A DNA stretch of 64,000 nucleotides, taken from positions 124,001 to 188,000 of the forward strand of contig VZTG01005264.1 of NCBI GenBank assembly GCA_013397845.1. The letters run 5' to 3'. This document shows, in pieces, positions 63,456-64,000 of the stretch (positions are counted from its first letter, which is position 1; each line of letters begins with the position of its first letter). Source of the stretch: Melanocharis versteri. Taxonomy: Eukaryota; Chordata; Aves; Passeriformes; Melanocharitidae. Under the pieces are notes generated by a model that worked only from the letters and a program-made list of their open reading frames with translations, had not been told where the DNA came from and searched no databases. Made by a program: the position numbers and the translations under genes.

Positions 63456-64000
63456 ATTCCAGTCCCTTGAAAGTGCTTAATTCTCTCTTACAGGCACTAC
63501 CACACAGTACAGCAGCTCTCCACAGGACAGGTATGATTTCCCGAGCCAGGGAGCTGTTCCTTTACCTTCTCTTTCCCCCACAAATTTTAATCAAAGTTTC
63601 TCTTGCCAAAAGATAGAATGTTTCATTAAATGTGTTTTGGATAATTGGAAGAATTAAAGCTTGTAATAGTAGACTAATTTCTCCATCTCCTGCTCATCTT
63701 CAGGCAGCTCCTAAGATTTCCATAATTATCATAGTCTGTTTTGATGGACTGCTGAGAATTAGTTATAATCTAGAAACCTTAAAATTGTATTTCATACTGC
63801 ACATTGCACGTCTGCGAGGGAGCAAGCATTTAGCATGTTAGGAACCAGCCCAATGGCAACAATAGGAGCTTTTGTACCAGGGAATGGCATGGTGCCTGGG
63901 AATGGGCCAGAACAACAAATTGATACAGGCTTTGCCTGCTGTGGAAGTATTAAATCTCAGCTGATAGTGGAACTATCACCTTTCTCTGAAAAGCACCACG

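Larger units (their letters stand above)
45050..64000 (-). other. EVA1C: Partial 5' intron upstream of the first lectin exon (at least 19 kb)
   Basis: This should be the long first intron, because the exon at 44835-45049 needs an upstream phase-1 exon carrying a signal peptide. No CpG island or leucine-rich signal-peptide exon is visible up to 64000, so exon 1 and the promoter probably lie further on. The stretch carries seven clear CR1 copies, several microsatellites, a 25-bp tandem duplication and a purine-rich patch. A 177-codon minus-strand frame at 54248-54781 has no recognisable domain. Confidence 0.7.

Noticed and set aside
45131..64000. Search for EVA1C exon 1 with signal peptide
   Set aside because: No GC-rich ATG exon with a hydrophobic leader followed by a phase-1 donor was found. 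The only phase-compatible piece (60128-60169) lacks a leader.
1..64000. Microbial-type systems (operons, CRISPR, toxin-antitoxin, prophage)
   Set aside because: No dense same-strand genes, ribosome-binding sites, spaced repeats or att-like structures are present. All features fit vertebrate intronic DNA.

Overview
The window looks like avian nuclear DNA. It is AT-leaning (by eye about 40% GC), has no operon-like packing and no long uninterrupted coding frames, and carries about twenty copies of the CR1 LINE family with the 3' end typical of birds (TTCCAACC...ATTCTATGAT-type tails). I see no bacterial genes, phage genes, CRISPR array, tRNA or rRNA.

The only gene I can support is on the minus strand. 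Four short exons at 44835-45049, 34156-34279, 17074-17226 and 2649-2792 splice together in one frame (junction phases 1, 0, 1, 1, and 1 at the last donor) with canonical AG/GT borders. They encode 212 residues forming two tandem SUEL (galactose/rhamnose-binding lectin) domains. From memory, the first domain is very close to human EVA1C (C21orf63), a single-pass membrane protein related to C. elegans EVA-1, a SLT/Slit co-receptor. The signal-peptide exon should lie beyond 64000, and the linker, transmembrane and cytoplasmic exons before position 1, so the window is an interior slice of a gene longer than 64 kb. Each lectin domain is built from two exons. One of these (17074-17226) has no ATG-started frame of useful length and shows only as a spliced exon.

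The rest is intronic. 1-2648 is the intron after the second lectin domain. 2793-17073 is an intron of about 14.3 kb with few repeats. 17227-34155 is about 16.9 kb, with several CR1 copies and an AT-rich patch that could be a regulatory element. 34280-44834 is about 10.6 kb and holds a solo endogenous-retrovirus LTR with a 6-bp target duplication (38981-39347). 45050-64000 is the long 5' intron, rich in CR1 and simple repeats, including a CR1 copy of about 0.9 kb that still shows part of its reverse-transcriptase end. This intron also has a 42-nt candidate cassette exon whose phases would fit exactly.

I did not find a previously undescribed multi-gene system. The points most worth checking are the EVA1C reconstruction and its unusual second lectin domain, the solo LTR, the candidate 42-nt exon, an inverted micro-duplication inside one CR1 copy, and a TAATTA-rich intronic segment with a perfect 12-bp inverted repeat. 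The longest frames in the window (up to 203 codons) have no recognisable domain and I treat them as chance.
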